57,744 nt of DNA from ANME-2 cluster archaeon (GCA_014237145.1 JAAXOC010000002.1:1-57744), one strand, 5' to 3'; shown: positions 8,167 to 17,263, counted from the first letter of the stretch. Notes: generated by a model from the sequence alone, not told the origin. Program-made: numbers and translations.

Positions 8167-8562
8167 ATGAAAAAAATGATATTAAAGTGGTGGAAACAGG
8201 CGAATAGGGATCTGCTAACTGCAAAAAATTGTATAGGTTCAGGCGACTATTATGCAAGTGTCTTCTTCAGCGAGCAGGCTATAGAAAAGGGACTAAAAGC
8301 GTTATACATCAAACTATTTAATGATTCTCCTCCAAGAATCCATTACATTGATAAGCTTGCCTCGTTGGTCAATGCACCTCTTGATATCATGGATGCGACT
8401 TACGAACTGTCTGAAGATTATATGCTTTCAAGATATCCTGATGTATCAGATGAATTGCCTTTTGAACTGTATGATGAAAATATGGCAAAGATAAAGCTTG
8501 TCAGGTCCGAAGAGATACTATCATGGGTCAGAACACAAATGGGTGAAGATAATGATCGATAA
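8167..8562 (+). CDS. HEPN-domain toxin of a HEPN/MNT module
   Basis: A 131-aa protein of the COG2250-type HEPN family. It has the typical start (KWWKQANRDLLTAKN), the helix FFSEQAIEKGLKALYI and the SRYPD motif near residue 93. In HEPN/MNT pairs the HEPN protein acts as an RNase toxin and is silenced when the MNT partner adds AMP groups to its conserved Tyr. The stop overlaps the start of the MNT gene by 11 bp. Its first 104 codons are duplicated in the broken copy at 6041. Confidence 0.85.
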   Translation: MKKMILKWWKQANRDLLTAKNCIGSGDYYASVFFSEQAIEKGLKALYIKLFNDSPPRIHYIDKLASLVNAPLDIMDATYELSEDYMLSRYPDVSDELPFELYDENMAKIKLVRSEEILSWVRTQMGEDNDR

Positions 8563-8887
8563 CACAGCAGTAGGGGATAAAATAATCCAGAGATTTCTGG
8601 CTGAAAAGATGGAAATCATTGTATCAAAGTTCAATCCTGAGAAGTTGATACTTTTTGGTTCGCGTGTATGGGGAAAGCCGACTGAAGAGAGCGATATTGA
8701 CCTGATAATCGTCTCTGACATATTCAAGGGACAGGAATTTTTGGGCAGAATGGCACAATTCCTAAAAGAAGTGCGTTTTTCCGAACACATAGATGCAATC
8801 TGTTATACGCCAGAGGAATTTGATCGGAAAAAAAGTGAGAATCTAATCATCAGTAAGGCTGTAAAGAATGGAATTAGCATTATTTAA
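8552..8887 (+). CDS. MNT nucleotidyltransferase antitoxin
   Basis: A 111-aa minimal nucleotidyltransferase. The signature is FGSRVWGKPTEESDIDLIIV (residues about 35-54), i.e. GS-x10-DxD with both metal-binding aspartates present. MNT antitoxins transfer AMP from ATP to the HEPN toxin. I chose the ATG at 8552, which overlaps the end of the HEPN gene. The frame is open further upstream, but that would overlap HEPN by more than 60 bp. Its length matches the family, and the module looks complete. Confidence 0.85.
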   Translation: MIDNTAVGDKIIQRFLAEKMEIIVSKFNPEKLILFGSRVWGKPTEESDIDLIIVSDIFKGQEFLGRMAQFLKEVRFSEHIDAICYTPEEFDRKKSENLIISKAVKNGISII

Positions 8888-9194
8888 CATTTTTTAATGT
8901 GTTGAGTGAAAAGTTGTTTGCTGTTCTTATTATACTCTCACAGATCAGAAGTAATTGATATGGCACTGCACCAAAGCTGATTCTTCAATTGTAACAACTC
9001 CACCAAGCGGCACGTTCTACCGCCACTAACCATCAACCACACATTCACAACAAGCTATGCAAACGCAACCATGCAGGGACTGGTCACTCGATGCGCATTC
9101 CGGCAGTGGTGGAATACAGCGACGCACTTCATGCATGGTAGTAGCGCCGTTCTTTTTTAAATAGTTAAACCACGCCCATCCGTCTCCCACTCTT
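8888..9194. other. Gene-poor stretch, start of the repeat region
   Basis: No convincing gene is present. From about 9000 the sequence starts to resemble 7290-7340 (runs of CCACCAACC-like and CAACCACAC-like text), so this is probably the worn left edge of the GC-rich repeat array. Confidence 0.4.
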
Positions 9195-9780
9195 CTCACT
9201 CCGCTTGGGTGCATATTTCATGAGCCGCACCCTGCCGTGTCTGGATCCACTGCCAGCTCTACAATCGAACCAGCGGCGCTTCTTGATCAACGTGCACCTA
9301 TTGCCTGCGTGTGGTTTTGGCACAGACGACAGGGCCGGTGCAGAGTCTAAACCGGATGCAAGCACGATAACCACGCCACATCTGCCTGTTTTCGCTGCAC
9401 TAAAACCACCGCCGTTTGAGTGCAGTCTCAATCGCAGGCGGGCACACTGCTTGCTCACCACTCCTTCTGCGACTGCTTTCGCTCTGGAGAACTCGATCTC
9501 CACCCGGCGGTACATCAATTAACACGTAGAAGCCGCCTGCGCGAGGTCTGAGCATAGGCTGCTGGGCTGGTGCAGGTTGAAAACTCGGAGCGGGCACGAA
9601 AACCGCGCCCCATCTCCCTGTTTTTGCTGCACTCAAGCCCACGGCCGGTGGAGTACAGTCTTGATCGCAGGCGGGCGCACGTTGCATAAGCCATCACCCT
9701 GCTGCAGTTGCACTGAAGAACTCGACCCCGTCTGTAGCGCTCATCTGTTACCAGATAATGTCACTTACGCGTACGGTCCG
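9195..9780. repeat. Degenerate tandem repeat, period about 235 bp
   Basis: Two to two-and-a-half copies are visible. Landmarks recur with spacing of 233-235 bp: TTGCCTGCGTGTGG at about 9300 and CGCCTGCGCGAGG at about 9533; CGCAGGCGGGCACACTG at about 9430 and CGCAGGCGGGCGCACG at about 9665. A split third copy lies at 7310-7500 and 7885-7990. The unit is much richer in GC than its surroundings. Similar peptides appear in several frames simply because the DNA is repeated, so I do not call a gene. It may be the relic of a repetitive-protein gene or of a non-coding element. Confidence 0.6.
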
Positions 9781-9917
9781 TGAAACCATGAACTATTCAA
9801 ACAGTGGTAAATCTCTGATAAAGTTCTAAAAAATCATGCGTAATTGTTATAGTTGTTGTTTGTAGTAATCCATATATTCTCACACCGCCTACAAAAGCAA
9901 TGTTTATTTAAATGCAT

Positions 9918-10560
9918 ATTACCTTACTTTGAAAGATCCTAAAAAATAAGCCCTTTATCTAGCGTTTTCTGTTGCCACCACAAAATTTTAAATAAAAATC
10001 TTGAATCAGCTATCTTTCAAAAATGTCTCCATTATAAGTGAAATAAAAAATCTCATTTGATCAAAGTCCACAATTTCAAACACAAACTACGGTTCACCGT
10101 TACCCTTTTTCACCAAAGCAACTCTGATCTTCTCCAGTTCTTCAATTAATGCTGCAGTTCTGCTATATTCAAAACTGGTGAGCTGTAATGAGGTTTGTTC
10201 TTCGTACATGTCGTTACTTTTTCGATGATTTCTTGTGTGCCGAGGTATTTTGACCAAACACGTTTGACTTTACCGTCAATTCTTGTTTTTCTTACATGTT
10301 GATAATATGTATTCCCTTTGACTATTTTTTCTCAAGATACAGTTTGATATTTCGAATATTTATGCATATTTTATATGTGTTGATACTATTTATAGTTGGT
10401 GGCAAAATATAGTTGCAATTCGAACTGTTGAATATTTTTTAATTTAAAATTAATTGGTGGCAACATTACGAAATCAGCAAACAATAAGAAATCGCTAACA
10501 ATAGAAGTTATAAAAAAGTTCAACAGTAAGGAAATAAGGTTATCTTTCAAAGTCAGGTAA
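9918..10560. mobile_element. Decayed insertion sequence with complex inverted ends
   Basis: The left end at 9918-9937 and the reverse complement of 10541-10560 agree at 19 of 20 bases (ATTACCTKACTTTGAAAGAT). Further in, both ends carry TTGCCACCA followed by an AATTTTAAAT-type block (9972-9997 on the left; 10433-10463 inverted on the right). Between them lies a frameshifted transposase fragment on the minus strand. At about 640 bp this is a deleted relic of a larger IS. The IS family is uncertain, but the peptide suggests the IS4/IS1634 group. Confidence 0.55.
10087..10322 (-). pseudogene. Transposase N-terminal remnant (IS4/IS1634-like), frameshifted
   Basis: On the minus strand, one frame reads KGNTYYQHVRKTRIDGKVKR then VWSKYLGTQEIIEKV. 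This is the typical start of IS4/IS1634-type transposases (a strand with an R-x-x-G-K-x-R turn, then KYLG). After a one-base shift the next frame reads TSLQLTSFEYSRTAALIEEL and stops at 10087. More frameshifts occur upstream, where a stop falls in what should be the initiator region. The catalytic domain is absent. The fragment lies within the inverted repeats at 9918-10560. Confidence 0.55.
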
Positions 10561-10580
10561 TTAACAACATTGCCACCAAT

Positions 10581-10960
10581 GATAGTGACTTTGAACATAT
10601 TGATAATATCAATGTCTGGAGACCCTGAGCGCTCTTAACTATAGTTCATTTAAACCATTGGATTCATCTTAAGGTTCCACTTTGCAAAAAGTTATTCAAA
10701 TGTCAAATTCTTTGAAAACTCTGATCTTCATGAAACAATTCAAGATGAATGCCGCCCCTTCAAAACCGAGTCATTTAATCCTCAATGAACTCTGCTCATC
10801 ACCAAATCAGGAGACTTTTTATTATCTTGTGATTGAATTAAGAACTAGCCAGAATAACTCGTTCAATGCATAAATATTTTAAATGTTGAGATTCAATCTC
10901 CTGTAAGAATCAATAATTCAGAATAAAAAGTATGACATTTGAGATTTTTTAGAGTGTTGC
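10581..10960. other. AT-rich stretch without a gene
   Basis: No convincing ORF is present. It holds one more TTGCCACC-type half-site at 10570-10580 (edge) and one copy of the 13-nt motif GAGACTTTTTATT at 10811, which is seen again at 13503 and 37023 and inverted at 12528-12540. Confidence 0.4.
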
Positions 10961-12467
10961 CACTATGGCATTTTGTACAATAAGATCTAATGCATCATCC
11001 ATATTTGATTTTAGCCCGATCTATAGGGGAAAAGCCCTTCCATTCACCGGTATTAAATCAATTTTTATTAAAAAATACAAATATATTATTACAGAAATTA
11101 TACAAACTATCATCAATTTTAAAAGATCTAGCTTGAGTGAATATATCAGATATTAAAGAGAATAATTGCTCCATCACATTATTAGTTTCTGGTGTGAATC
11201 CTTTCTTTAGTAATTTTTTATTTTGTGAATAGACTTTTTTAATGTAAGAAATTACCTTCTCAGATGCTTTCGATAACTCTATACTTGAGGCTATTTCTAA
11301 AATTTTCTGGTAGTATATCGTCGATTCAATAACAGTTTTAGCAACTATCAGACCCTGTGCAAGTCCATATAATTTTAATTCATCAAACGGAATTTTATTA
11401 ATATATTTAAATTCATTAAGATATTTCTCAGTGACATTTTGCAATTGATGAAAAACACAGAATGAATGCGAAACATTTGGAAAAATCCTTTCTATGGATC
11501 CAATAATTGCATCATCTTCATCAGAAACAATTTTCAAAATATCTTTCTCAGGTAGGCGATTTTTAATTCTATACATTAATGGTACCAATTCAATAAAACT
11601 TGGCATGCGATTGGTTATTTGGAAATCTAAAATAACTTTATCTTCAGTTGCTACAACATAAATCACTTTATGTCTAAATATTTTCCATTCATGGTCAGTA
11701 AATTTCCTTCCCAATTGAGCTTCAATATATTTTCTCCAGCCAGTTTTTACCCAATATCCATCGATGTATAAAGTTCCATTAAAATTGATTTCCTGTTCCT
11801 GCAATTCCTGGGCTGATATTTTACCTCGTATTTGTTCATATTTCCACAATGTTGTTGGACATGGAGCTCTTCCTGAGATATCAGTCAGGCCCTCCGTAAA
11901 TATTTCACCTACTGTATGTGATTTCCATAGAGTACATCTTCCATTGTATCTTACAGATTGCATTTTTTCATTGTACTCGTCACTATAATTTGCTGATCCA
12001 GTAACGCCTAATATTGTATCTGTATGATGTTTGGCACAGTCTGGATTTGTGCATATCCAATAGGTGGTTTGGACTATTATATTCCCATAGCTTGTAATTA
12101 TAATTCGTTCATAGTATTGGTTTGCAAATAAAGCACAACTACATATTTTACATTTGATTGGTGAAACCGTTGAAAATAATGGTTGCATTTGTCTTTCATG
12201 TTCAATCTCAGGTAATACCTGGTAGACTATTCCATTTTGTACTTTTTTTGATATTTCTCTATTAATTGCAATATTACCACGTGGCATTTAAATCACATCT
12301 AATAATTACTATAAAAATATACTTTTTATGTCATAAAATACCCAATCATATTTAAATGTGTCTATTCATAACGATTTATTGAGGAAAACAATCAAATAGT
12401 AATGTTATTTATTAAACAATAATTTTGAAATTACCAATGGTTTTATAGAAATACAAGCCCCATAGTG
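10961..12467. mobile_element. Insertion sequence of about 1.5 kb with short inverted ends
   Basis: The transposase gene at 11058-12287 is flanked by CACTATGG at 10961-10968 and CCATAGTG at 12460-12467, each followed inward after 3-5 bases by a TTGTA match. A 1.5-kb span suits a 409-aa transposase. I see no clear target-site duplication, so the exact ends are tentative. Confidence 0.45.
11058..12287 (-). CDS. DDE transposase (MULE/IS256-like clan)
   Basis: A 409-aa protein that appears intact. The N-terminus has a zinc-ribbon-like pair of motifs (CKIC at 46-49 and CTNPDC at 79-84) for DNA binding. The catalytic triad is probably Asp176 (LYIDGYWV), Asp256 (IVSDEDDA) and Glu373 (NNVMEQLF). A CVFH motif at 277-280 between the second Asp and the Glu is typical of the MULE/IS256/ISL3-like transposases. 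The start is ATG at 12287. Downstream there is little room before the IS end. AT-rich composition fits recent acquisition. I cannot assign a named IS family by eye. Confidence 0.8.
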   Translation of the reverse strand: MPRGNIAINREISKKVQNGIVYQVLPEIEHERQMQPLFSTVSPIKCKICSCALFANQYYERIIITSYGNIIVQTTYWICTNPDCAKHHTDTILGVTGSANYSDEYNEKMQSVRYNGRCTLWKSHTVGEIFTEGLTDISGRAPCPTTLWKYEQIRGKISAQELQEQEINFNGTLYIDGYWVKTGWRKYIEAQLGRKFTDHEWKIFRHKVIYVVATEDKVILDFQITNRMPSFIELVPLMYRIKNRLPEKDILKIVSDEDDAIIGSIERIFPNVSHSFCVFHQLQNVTEKYLNEFKYINKIPFDELKLYGLAQGLIVAKTVIESTIYYQKILEIASSIELSKASEKVISYIKKVYSQNKKLLKKGFTPETNNVMEQLFSLISDIFTQARSFKIDDSLYNFCNNIFVFFNKN

Positions 12468-12741
12468 ATTATAATATAAATTAAAATATCTAATTAAACT
12501 GATTTATATTAGCCATAATCAGAAATTAATAAAAAGTCTCCGGGTGAATTGATTTCTACTCTTCAAGCCATTTTAGGGGCAGAAATGAGCGTGGAAGCAG
12601 TTTGCTGATGCTTATAACGGTAAATCCAAGCCATTCCTGACGCTATAGATAATGTTTATATGTACAATCGTCAACATTTTATAGAATAAGTAATTATAGA
12701 TTAAGTAATAAATTTATCATAAAATATCCGGAGTGAACAAA

Positions 12742-13083
12742 ATGGAACTTCCTGTAATAAAGGTTTCAGCCGATTCCACCAGTAAAGAAATCACACCAAT
12801 AGCACTGGCTATCCATGAAATGGTAGCAGGACTTCCTGTTACTATGCGGACGTTAAACAAAAAAGGTTTAAGAATTGAAATGGGAAAAATAGTGGATAAT
12901 AATTATTCAGGCCCTATACTTGAGATGGCTCTTGAGACAAACTCAACAATTAAAACCACACCAAAATCAGGTCCATATAAAGGCATTCCGATAGTAGTAT
13001 CTACTGTTAAGGATGAAGATGGTAATGCGGTTGCAGCGATTGGAATTGTAAATGTTACACACGGTCTGAAATTTAAGCATTAG
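12742..13083 (+). CDS. DUF2111 protein, copy 1
   Basis: A 113-aa protein of the DUF2111 family, which is mostly confined to methanogens and relatives. No biochemical role is established as far as I know. Features are [33 protein letters not shown], then TTPKSGPYKGIPIVV and DGNAVAAIGIVNVTHGL. The end resembles the last strands of a small PAS/GAF-like sensor fold. The ATG at 12742 has an SD (GGAG) 8 nt upstream, so the GTG at 12733 is not the start. It is followed 27 bp later by a paralogue, and the two probably form an operon. Confidence 0.8.
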   Translation: MELPVIKVSADSTSKEITPIALAIHEMVAGLPVTMRTLNKKGLRIEMGKIVDNNYSGPILEMALETNSTIKTTPKSGPYKGIPIVVSTVKDEDGNAVAAIGIVNVTHGLKFKH

Positions 13084-13110
13084 AAATTATTAGATGTGGA
13101 GCGAAAGACA

Positions 13111-13440
13111 ATGGCATATCCTGATATAATAATAAGTGCTGATTCAACCAGTAAAGAAATCGCACCAATAGCAATGGCAATCCATGAAGTAGTTATAGGA
13201 CTTCCGGTTACTATGCGGACGCTGAATAAACGCGGCGTACGGATCGAAACAAGCAGAGTGCTGGATTATGATTATTCAGGACCTGTACTTGAAGAGGCTC
13301 TTAAGAAAAATTCAACAATTACAACAATCCCGAAAAGTGGAGATTACTCAGGTACTCCTGTAATGGTGACCACTATTAAAGATGAAAAGGGTAATGCAAT
13401 AGCAGCAATAGGGGTTGTGGATATAATTCACAGTCTGTGA
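13111..13440 (+). CDS. DUF2111 protein, copy 2
   Basis: A 109-aa paralogue of the preceding gene, with the same blocks ([60 protein letters not shown]). An SD-like GGAG about 10 nt upstream supports the ATG at 13111. Tandem duplication followed by divergence suggests the two products form a heteromer or respond to different ligands. That is inference. No function is known for the family. Confidence 0.8.
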   Translation: MAYPDIIISADSTSKEIAPIAMAIHEVVIGLPVTMRTLNKRGVRIETSRVLDYDYSGPVLEEALKKNSTITTIPKSGDYSGTPVMVTTIKDEKGNAIAAIGVVDIIHSL

Positions 13441-13893
13441 AGTCTGTAAATATTATTTTTTTACGCCAAATTGTAAGGTTTTATGAGGTTGTTCTGAATT
13501 CCGAGACTTTTTATTTTCTTATGGTTGAACCAAATATGCGTCCAAACCAAACACACCTTACCAAAAAATTTCAACTGTCTTCATTAAATGATAAACAAAA
13601 ATATCCAACGTCCTCAAACAGTTATTAAATGGACAATTTTCAATGAATTTCTATTGAATTCTTTTTCAGGGCACTTAATAATTTCAAAATATAATCAACA
13701 GTCTAAAAACTTTGAGAATCATATACTTTTTTTGGACTTAATTGTTTTGATGAAATTCAGGTATTTTTTTCTTCAGGGCAAATATGGATCATAAATATTT
13801 TATTTTTGATGGGAAGCTCATAAAAAAACGGTTGTGCATGAAATATACAATTACGTACACTTTTTCGGACTTACCTATAACCCATCATAGTAG
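13441..13893. other. AT-rich stretch without a gene
   Basis: Nothing convincing is encoded here. It contains a copy of GAGACTTTTTATT at 13503. The short frame around it shares the peptide ETFY-F-L-V-E with the copy at 10811, which may only reflect a DNA repeat. Confidence 0.4.
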
Positions 13894-13978
13894 TGCGGGG
13901 AGTGGGATTCGAACCCACGAATACCTTCGTAACAGGATCTTAAGTCCTGCGCCTTTGGCCTAGCTTGGCTATCCCCGC
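13894..13978 (-). tRNA. tRNA-Leu (UAA)
   Basis: The minus strand folds as a class II tRNA. The acceptor is GCGGGGA/TCCCCGC with discriminator A, followed by a D stem GCC/GGC. The anticodon stem CAGGA/TCCTG holds the loop CTTAAGA, so the anticodon is UAA. There is a long variable arm, and the T arm is GTGGG-TTCGAAT-CCCAC. CCA is not encoded. The long variable arm and anticodon agree on leucine. Confidence 0.95.
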
Positions 13979-14194
13979 ATATGGATTGTATGATATGGGT
14001 GGTATAGATACACTTTTCTTTATTTCAAAGTATCGCATTGTGCAATCCTACAAGTTTTTTGCATCGAAACCATTAAAAGCAATTATCACCTTTTTATGCC
14101 CCTATCAGATTAATACATTCAAACTAATTAAATTGTAAGATATCTAATTAATCAAAATAGATACTAAGATTATTAATTCAAGGAGATAACATTA

Positions 14195-14344
14195 ATGGCA
14201 CGATTCCCAGAAGCTGAAAAACATATACTGCACATGAAGATATGCATGAGATGCAATGCCCGCAACCCGGTCAAGGCCACTAGGTGCAGGAAATGCAATT
14301 CCAAACAATTGCGAATGAAATCCAAAGAAAGCAGAAGCAGTTGA
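14195..14344 (+). CDS. rpl40e: Large ribosomal subunit protein eL40 (L40e)
   Basis: A 49-aa basic zinc protein, starting [20 protein letters not shown]. Four cysteines in two pairs (CMRC and CRKC) form the zinc ribbon of archaeal L40e, which stands alone in archaea rather than being fused to ubiquitin. An SD (AAGGAG) precedes the ATG by 11 nt. The gene is followed 11 bp later by GGGP synthase, so the two share a transcript. Confidence 0.92.
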   Translation: MARFPEAEKHILHMKICMRCNARNPVKATRCRKCNSKQLRMKSKESRSS

Positions 14345-14355
14345 TCCCGGTTAAT

Positions 14356-15102
14356 ATGAGCGTCGAAGCACAGCTCAATAATGTCGTGAAGACCCAGGGT
14401 GCAGTACACCTGACCCTGATAGACCCTGACAGCCAATCCCCTGACACAGCAGGTAGCATGGCAGCACAGGCCGCAGAAGGAGGTACCGATGCCATCATGG
14501 TAGGAGGTTCCACAGGTGCGGGCGGTACTGTCCTGGATAAGACCCTGAAAGCTATCAAAGAGCACACAGACCTGCCCACAATACTGTTCCCTGCCAGTGC
14601 AGGCGGTGTCAGTGCGCATGCAGATGCCATCTTTTTTATGAGCCTCCTGAACTCAAGGGATGTAAATTATATCACTACCAACCAGGCATTGGGGGCACCC
14701 CTTGTAAAAAAATACGGTGTCGAGGCCATTTCAATGGCATATATAATTATTGAGCCCGGCGGTACAGTAGGCTGGGTCGGGGATGCACGGCTGATACCCC
14801 GGAAAAAGCCTGCAATGGCTGTGGCCTATGCACTGGCAGGCAAATACATGGGCATGCACTATATCTATCTGGAGGCAGGTTCAGGTGCTGATACGCCAAT
14901 CCCGGCCGCCATGGTGGGTGCTGTGAAGCAATCAGTAGGTGAAGAGACAAAAGTAATTGTAGGCGGCGGCATCCGCACCGGGGAGATTGCAGCCAGGCTG
15001 GTCAAATCAGGTGCGGACATGCTTGTGACCGGTACTATCGTGGAACAGGTCAGCGATATAAAATCCAAGATAAGCGAACTTGTGGATGCAATAAAGCAGT
15101 AA
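14356..15102 (+). CDS. Geranylgeranylglyceryl phosphate synthase
   Basis: A 248-aa TIM-barrel enzyme that joins sn-glycerol-1-phosphate and geranylgeranyl diphosphate. This is the first committed step of archaeal ether lipid synthesis. Visible marks are HLTLIDPD near the N-terminus, IMVGGSTGAGG, the YLEAGSGAD block and VGGGIRTGEIA for phosphate binding near the C-terminus. I chose the ATG at 14356 (MSVEAQLNNV) because it follows the L40e stop. The longer frame would overlap L40e. Confidence 0.93.
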   Translation: MSVEAQLNNVVKTQGAVHLTLIDPDSQSPDTAGSMAAQAAEGGTDAIMVGGSTGAGGTVLDKTLKAIKEHTDLPTILFPASAGGVSAHADAIFFMSLLNSRDVNYITTNQALGAPLVKKYGVEAISMAYIIIEPGGTVGWVGDARLIPRKKPAMAVAYALAGKYMGMHYIYLEAGSGADTPIPAAMVGAVKQSVGEETKVIVGGGIRTGEIAARLVKSGADMLVTGTIVEQVSDIKSKISELVDAIKQ

Positions 15103-15121
15103 TATAGTTAATACTTCCAGT

Positions 15122-15841
15122 TCAGTCATCCTGGTACATTTTAAGTGTGATCAAGACCAGTGCAACCACAGAAACCTTCCATTCACTCTCCTCTAACCTT
15201 TCAACCAGCCAGTCAAGGGACCCGCCCACATCCCAGGACCTGCCATCAAGTATCAGAGATTGTACAACCAGACAGGAAGTTGCAGTATACTTCCAGTTAT
15301 CATCCGTGCACTGCGACAAAAGCCACAAAGAATTGCGCTGGATATGGTCAGACATACCTTTTACATCCTCGTGTATCAGTGCCGAGTTAATCAGGGCGAT
15401 GGTGCCCGGATGCATCCATTTTCCTGAAAAGTTATTAAGCAGCCAGTCCAATCCCTGCCTGTTCTGCCTGTCCATGACCCCAAGCGCGATAAGGGCATAA
15501 CAGGTGTCATACACATCATCGTTCCACGAACCACTGTCCGACTGCATTTCCTCCAGCCAGTCCACCGTACCCTCACAGGAAATCCCACATTCCATAAGTG
15601 CAGCACAAGCCCTGGCAGTATCCCGCACCGGATTGCCTGATTCCCAGTGGTCATCTGACCTGGCATGCTGCAGCCACTCAATTGCCTTTCTGGCATCCCG
15701 TCCCCACAGGCACAATGCCTTTGCTATCTGTGATGCCTCTTTAACACTGGTAATCTGCACACTCCCCAGCCAGTCAAGGGCACGTTCTGAAAAGCCAGTT
15801 ATTCCTTTAGGATACATTACACAATATTCCGGATTCATCAA
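15122..15841 (-). CDS. Prenyltransferase/squalene cyclase-like repeat protein
   Basis: A 239-aa protein built of about five helical-pair repeats with the pattern A-x-x-WL-x-x-x-x...(G/S)-x-W and a Gly- or Ser-rich turn (ALDWLGSVQ; AIEWLQHARSDDHW; TVDWLEEMQSDSGSW; GLDWLLNN; SLDWLVERL). This is the alpha/alpha toroid repeat of squalene cyclases and protein prenyltransferase beta subunits. It is much shorter than a real cyclase (over 600 aa), and I see no DCTAE or DxDD motif, so catalysis is not supported. It is convergent with the GGGP synthase gene. The role is unknown. Confidence 0.65.
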   Translation of the reverse strand: MMNPEYCVMYPKGITGFSERALDWLGSVQITSVKEASQIAKALCLWGRDARKAIEWLQHARSDDHWESGNPVRDTARACAALMECGISCEGTVDWLEEMQSDSGSWNDDVYDTCYALIALGVMDRQNRQGLDWLLNNFSGKWMHPGTIALINSALIHEDVKGMSDHIQRNSLWLLSQCTDDNWKYTATSCLVVQSLILDGRSWDVGGSLDWLVERLEESEWKVSVVALVLITLKMYQDD

Positions 15842-15916
15842 ATTAACAGTATCGATGTTTTTTTATCCTTTGTGACCATAATAAAAAGAGACTGTCTGGA
15901 ATAAAGGAGGCAGACA

Positions 15917-17263
15917 ATGGATGAAAAAATTGCGCCCCATGTGGACGAAATAATTAGGGCGCTTGGTACAACAGGCACAACAGTAAATCAGGCTATTATT
16001 ATAGAAGAACTTGCAAGGCTCCTGGAGTTCAAGGTGCCTCTTCAAGAGGCAAAAAGGAGCTTGCTTAAAAAATACGGGGATATCGATCTACCTTCCGTGA
16101 AAAAACTATCCGAACTTGGCGCAGGGGAGCGAAATATAGAGGTTACTGCCCGGATTCTTGAGATCAATACCAAAGTCGTTGGCATCAAGGACCAGGAGCG
16201 TACCATCTTTATGGGTACCATGGTAGACGAGACCGGGGCACGGAGTTTTACTGCATGGGAGGATTTCGGGCTTGAAAAAGGAGATGTGGTCAAGGTCACT
16301 AACGCCTATGTCAGGATGTGGCAAGGCATGTCAGAGATTAATTTCGGTGCCAGGTCGAAAGTTGAGAAATTAGACTCAAGCGCCCTGGAACCGCTCCTGT
16401 CGAAAAACCTGGAACGTCCTGTCCTGCTGGCAGATCTGAAAGAGGGCGAACCTGCCGTTCATACTGTAATAAGGATAATGGAATCCGGGCAGCAGGAGAT
16501 CAACACAAAGAACGGGCCCAGGACCATAGTAACAGGGATAGCAGTCGATAGCACTGCCAAACTCCCCTTCACTTCATGGGTACCATCTCACGAGCTTACG
16601 GTAGGAAATACAGTAGAGATCAAAAATGCATATATGAGGTCATGGCAGGGTATTCCTACTATCAATATGGGAGAATTCACTTCGGTCAGTCATTCAGAAA
16701 CTCCAATAGATGACAGTGATATTGCCGGGGTAATGGACCACGTCCCAATCAGGCTGGATAAAATAACTGACCGGGACGGAGCTTTTGATGTAAGTATAGA
16801 AGGCAACATAATCTCGGTCAGGCCTGGTTCAGGGCTTATTACCAGATGTTCTGAATGCAATAGGGTGATACAAAAGAACATCTGCCGTGTCCATGGTTTG
16901 GTGGAAGGCAGGAACGATATGAGGATAAAGTACATACTGGACGACGGTACCGGAGCCCTGACCGTAGTACTGGATGCAGACCTGACCCGGAAGATCACAG
17001 GCTATTCAATTGAAAAGGCCAGGGAAGTTGCTGGTGCGGATATGAACTTGTCTGCTGTTGAGGAAGAGATCAGGAGAAAGCTTATGGGACTGACCATGCG
17101 ATTGAGAGGTAATATGACCAAGGGCGAATACGGGATCACACTGGTGGCATCCAATGTAGAGGTGACTGAGATCAACCCTGCTGCCGCTGCCGCAGACCTG
17201 GTAAAAGAGATAGAGGGTGCAGGTCATCATTCACCCGGGCAGGGGGATAGTGACCTATGGTAG
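15917..17263 (+). CDS. Replication protein A (single-stranded DNA-binding, multiple OB folds)
   Basis: A 448-aa protein. Two OB folds of the same type lie at about 74-150 and 168-258 (each ending in a NAYVRMWQG/NAYMRSWQG block). A third, divergent OB at about 288-410 contains a zinc finger (CSECNRVI, then CRVHG). This matches euryarchaeal RPA that coats single-stranded DNA in replication and repair. An SD (GGAGG) precedes the ATG at 15917. The stop overlaps the ATG of the next gene by 7 bp, an arrangement usual for the RPA and RPA-associated protein pair. Confidence 0.9.
   Translation: MDEKIAPHVDEIIRALGTTGTTVNQAIIIEELARLLEFKVPLQEAKRSLLKKYGDIDLPSVKKLSELGAGERNIEVTARILEINTKVVGIKDQERTIFMGTMVDETGARSFTAWEDFGLEKGDVVKVTNAYVRMWQGMSEINFGARSKVEKLDSSALEPLLSKNLERPVLLADLKEGEPAVHTVIRIMESGQQEINTKNGPRTIVTGIAVDSTAKLPFTSWVPSHELTVGNTVEIKNAYMRSWQGIPTINMGEFTSVSHSETPIDDSDIAGVMDHVPIRLDKITDRDGAFDVSIEGNIISVRPGSGLITRCSECNRVIQKNICRVHGLVEGRNDMRIKYILDDGTGALTVVLDADLTRKITGYSIEKAREVAGADMNLSAVEEEIRRKLMGLTMRLRGNMTKGEYGITLVASNVEVTEINPAAAAADLVKEIEGAGHHSPGQGDSDLW

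Noticed and set aside
9165-9697. Overlapping minus- and plus-strand ORFs of 60-117 codons
   Set aside because: Several frames are open simply because the DNA is GC-rich and repeated. Compositions are Arg/Pro/Cys-heavy and no frame is consistently conserved between repeat units.
10453-10580. ATTGGTGGCAA and TTGCCACCAAT as ends of a 128-bp MITE
   Set aside because: The left site is better explained as the inner block of the right end of the decayed IS at 9918-10560, which matches the other end over a longer stretch.
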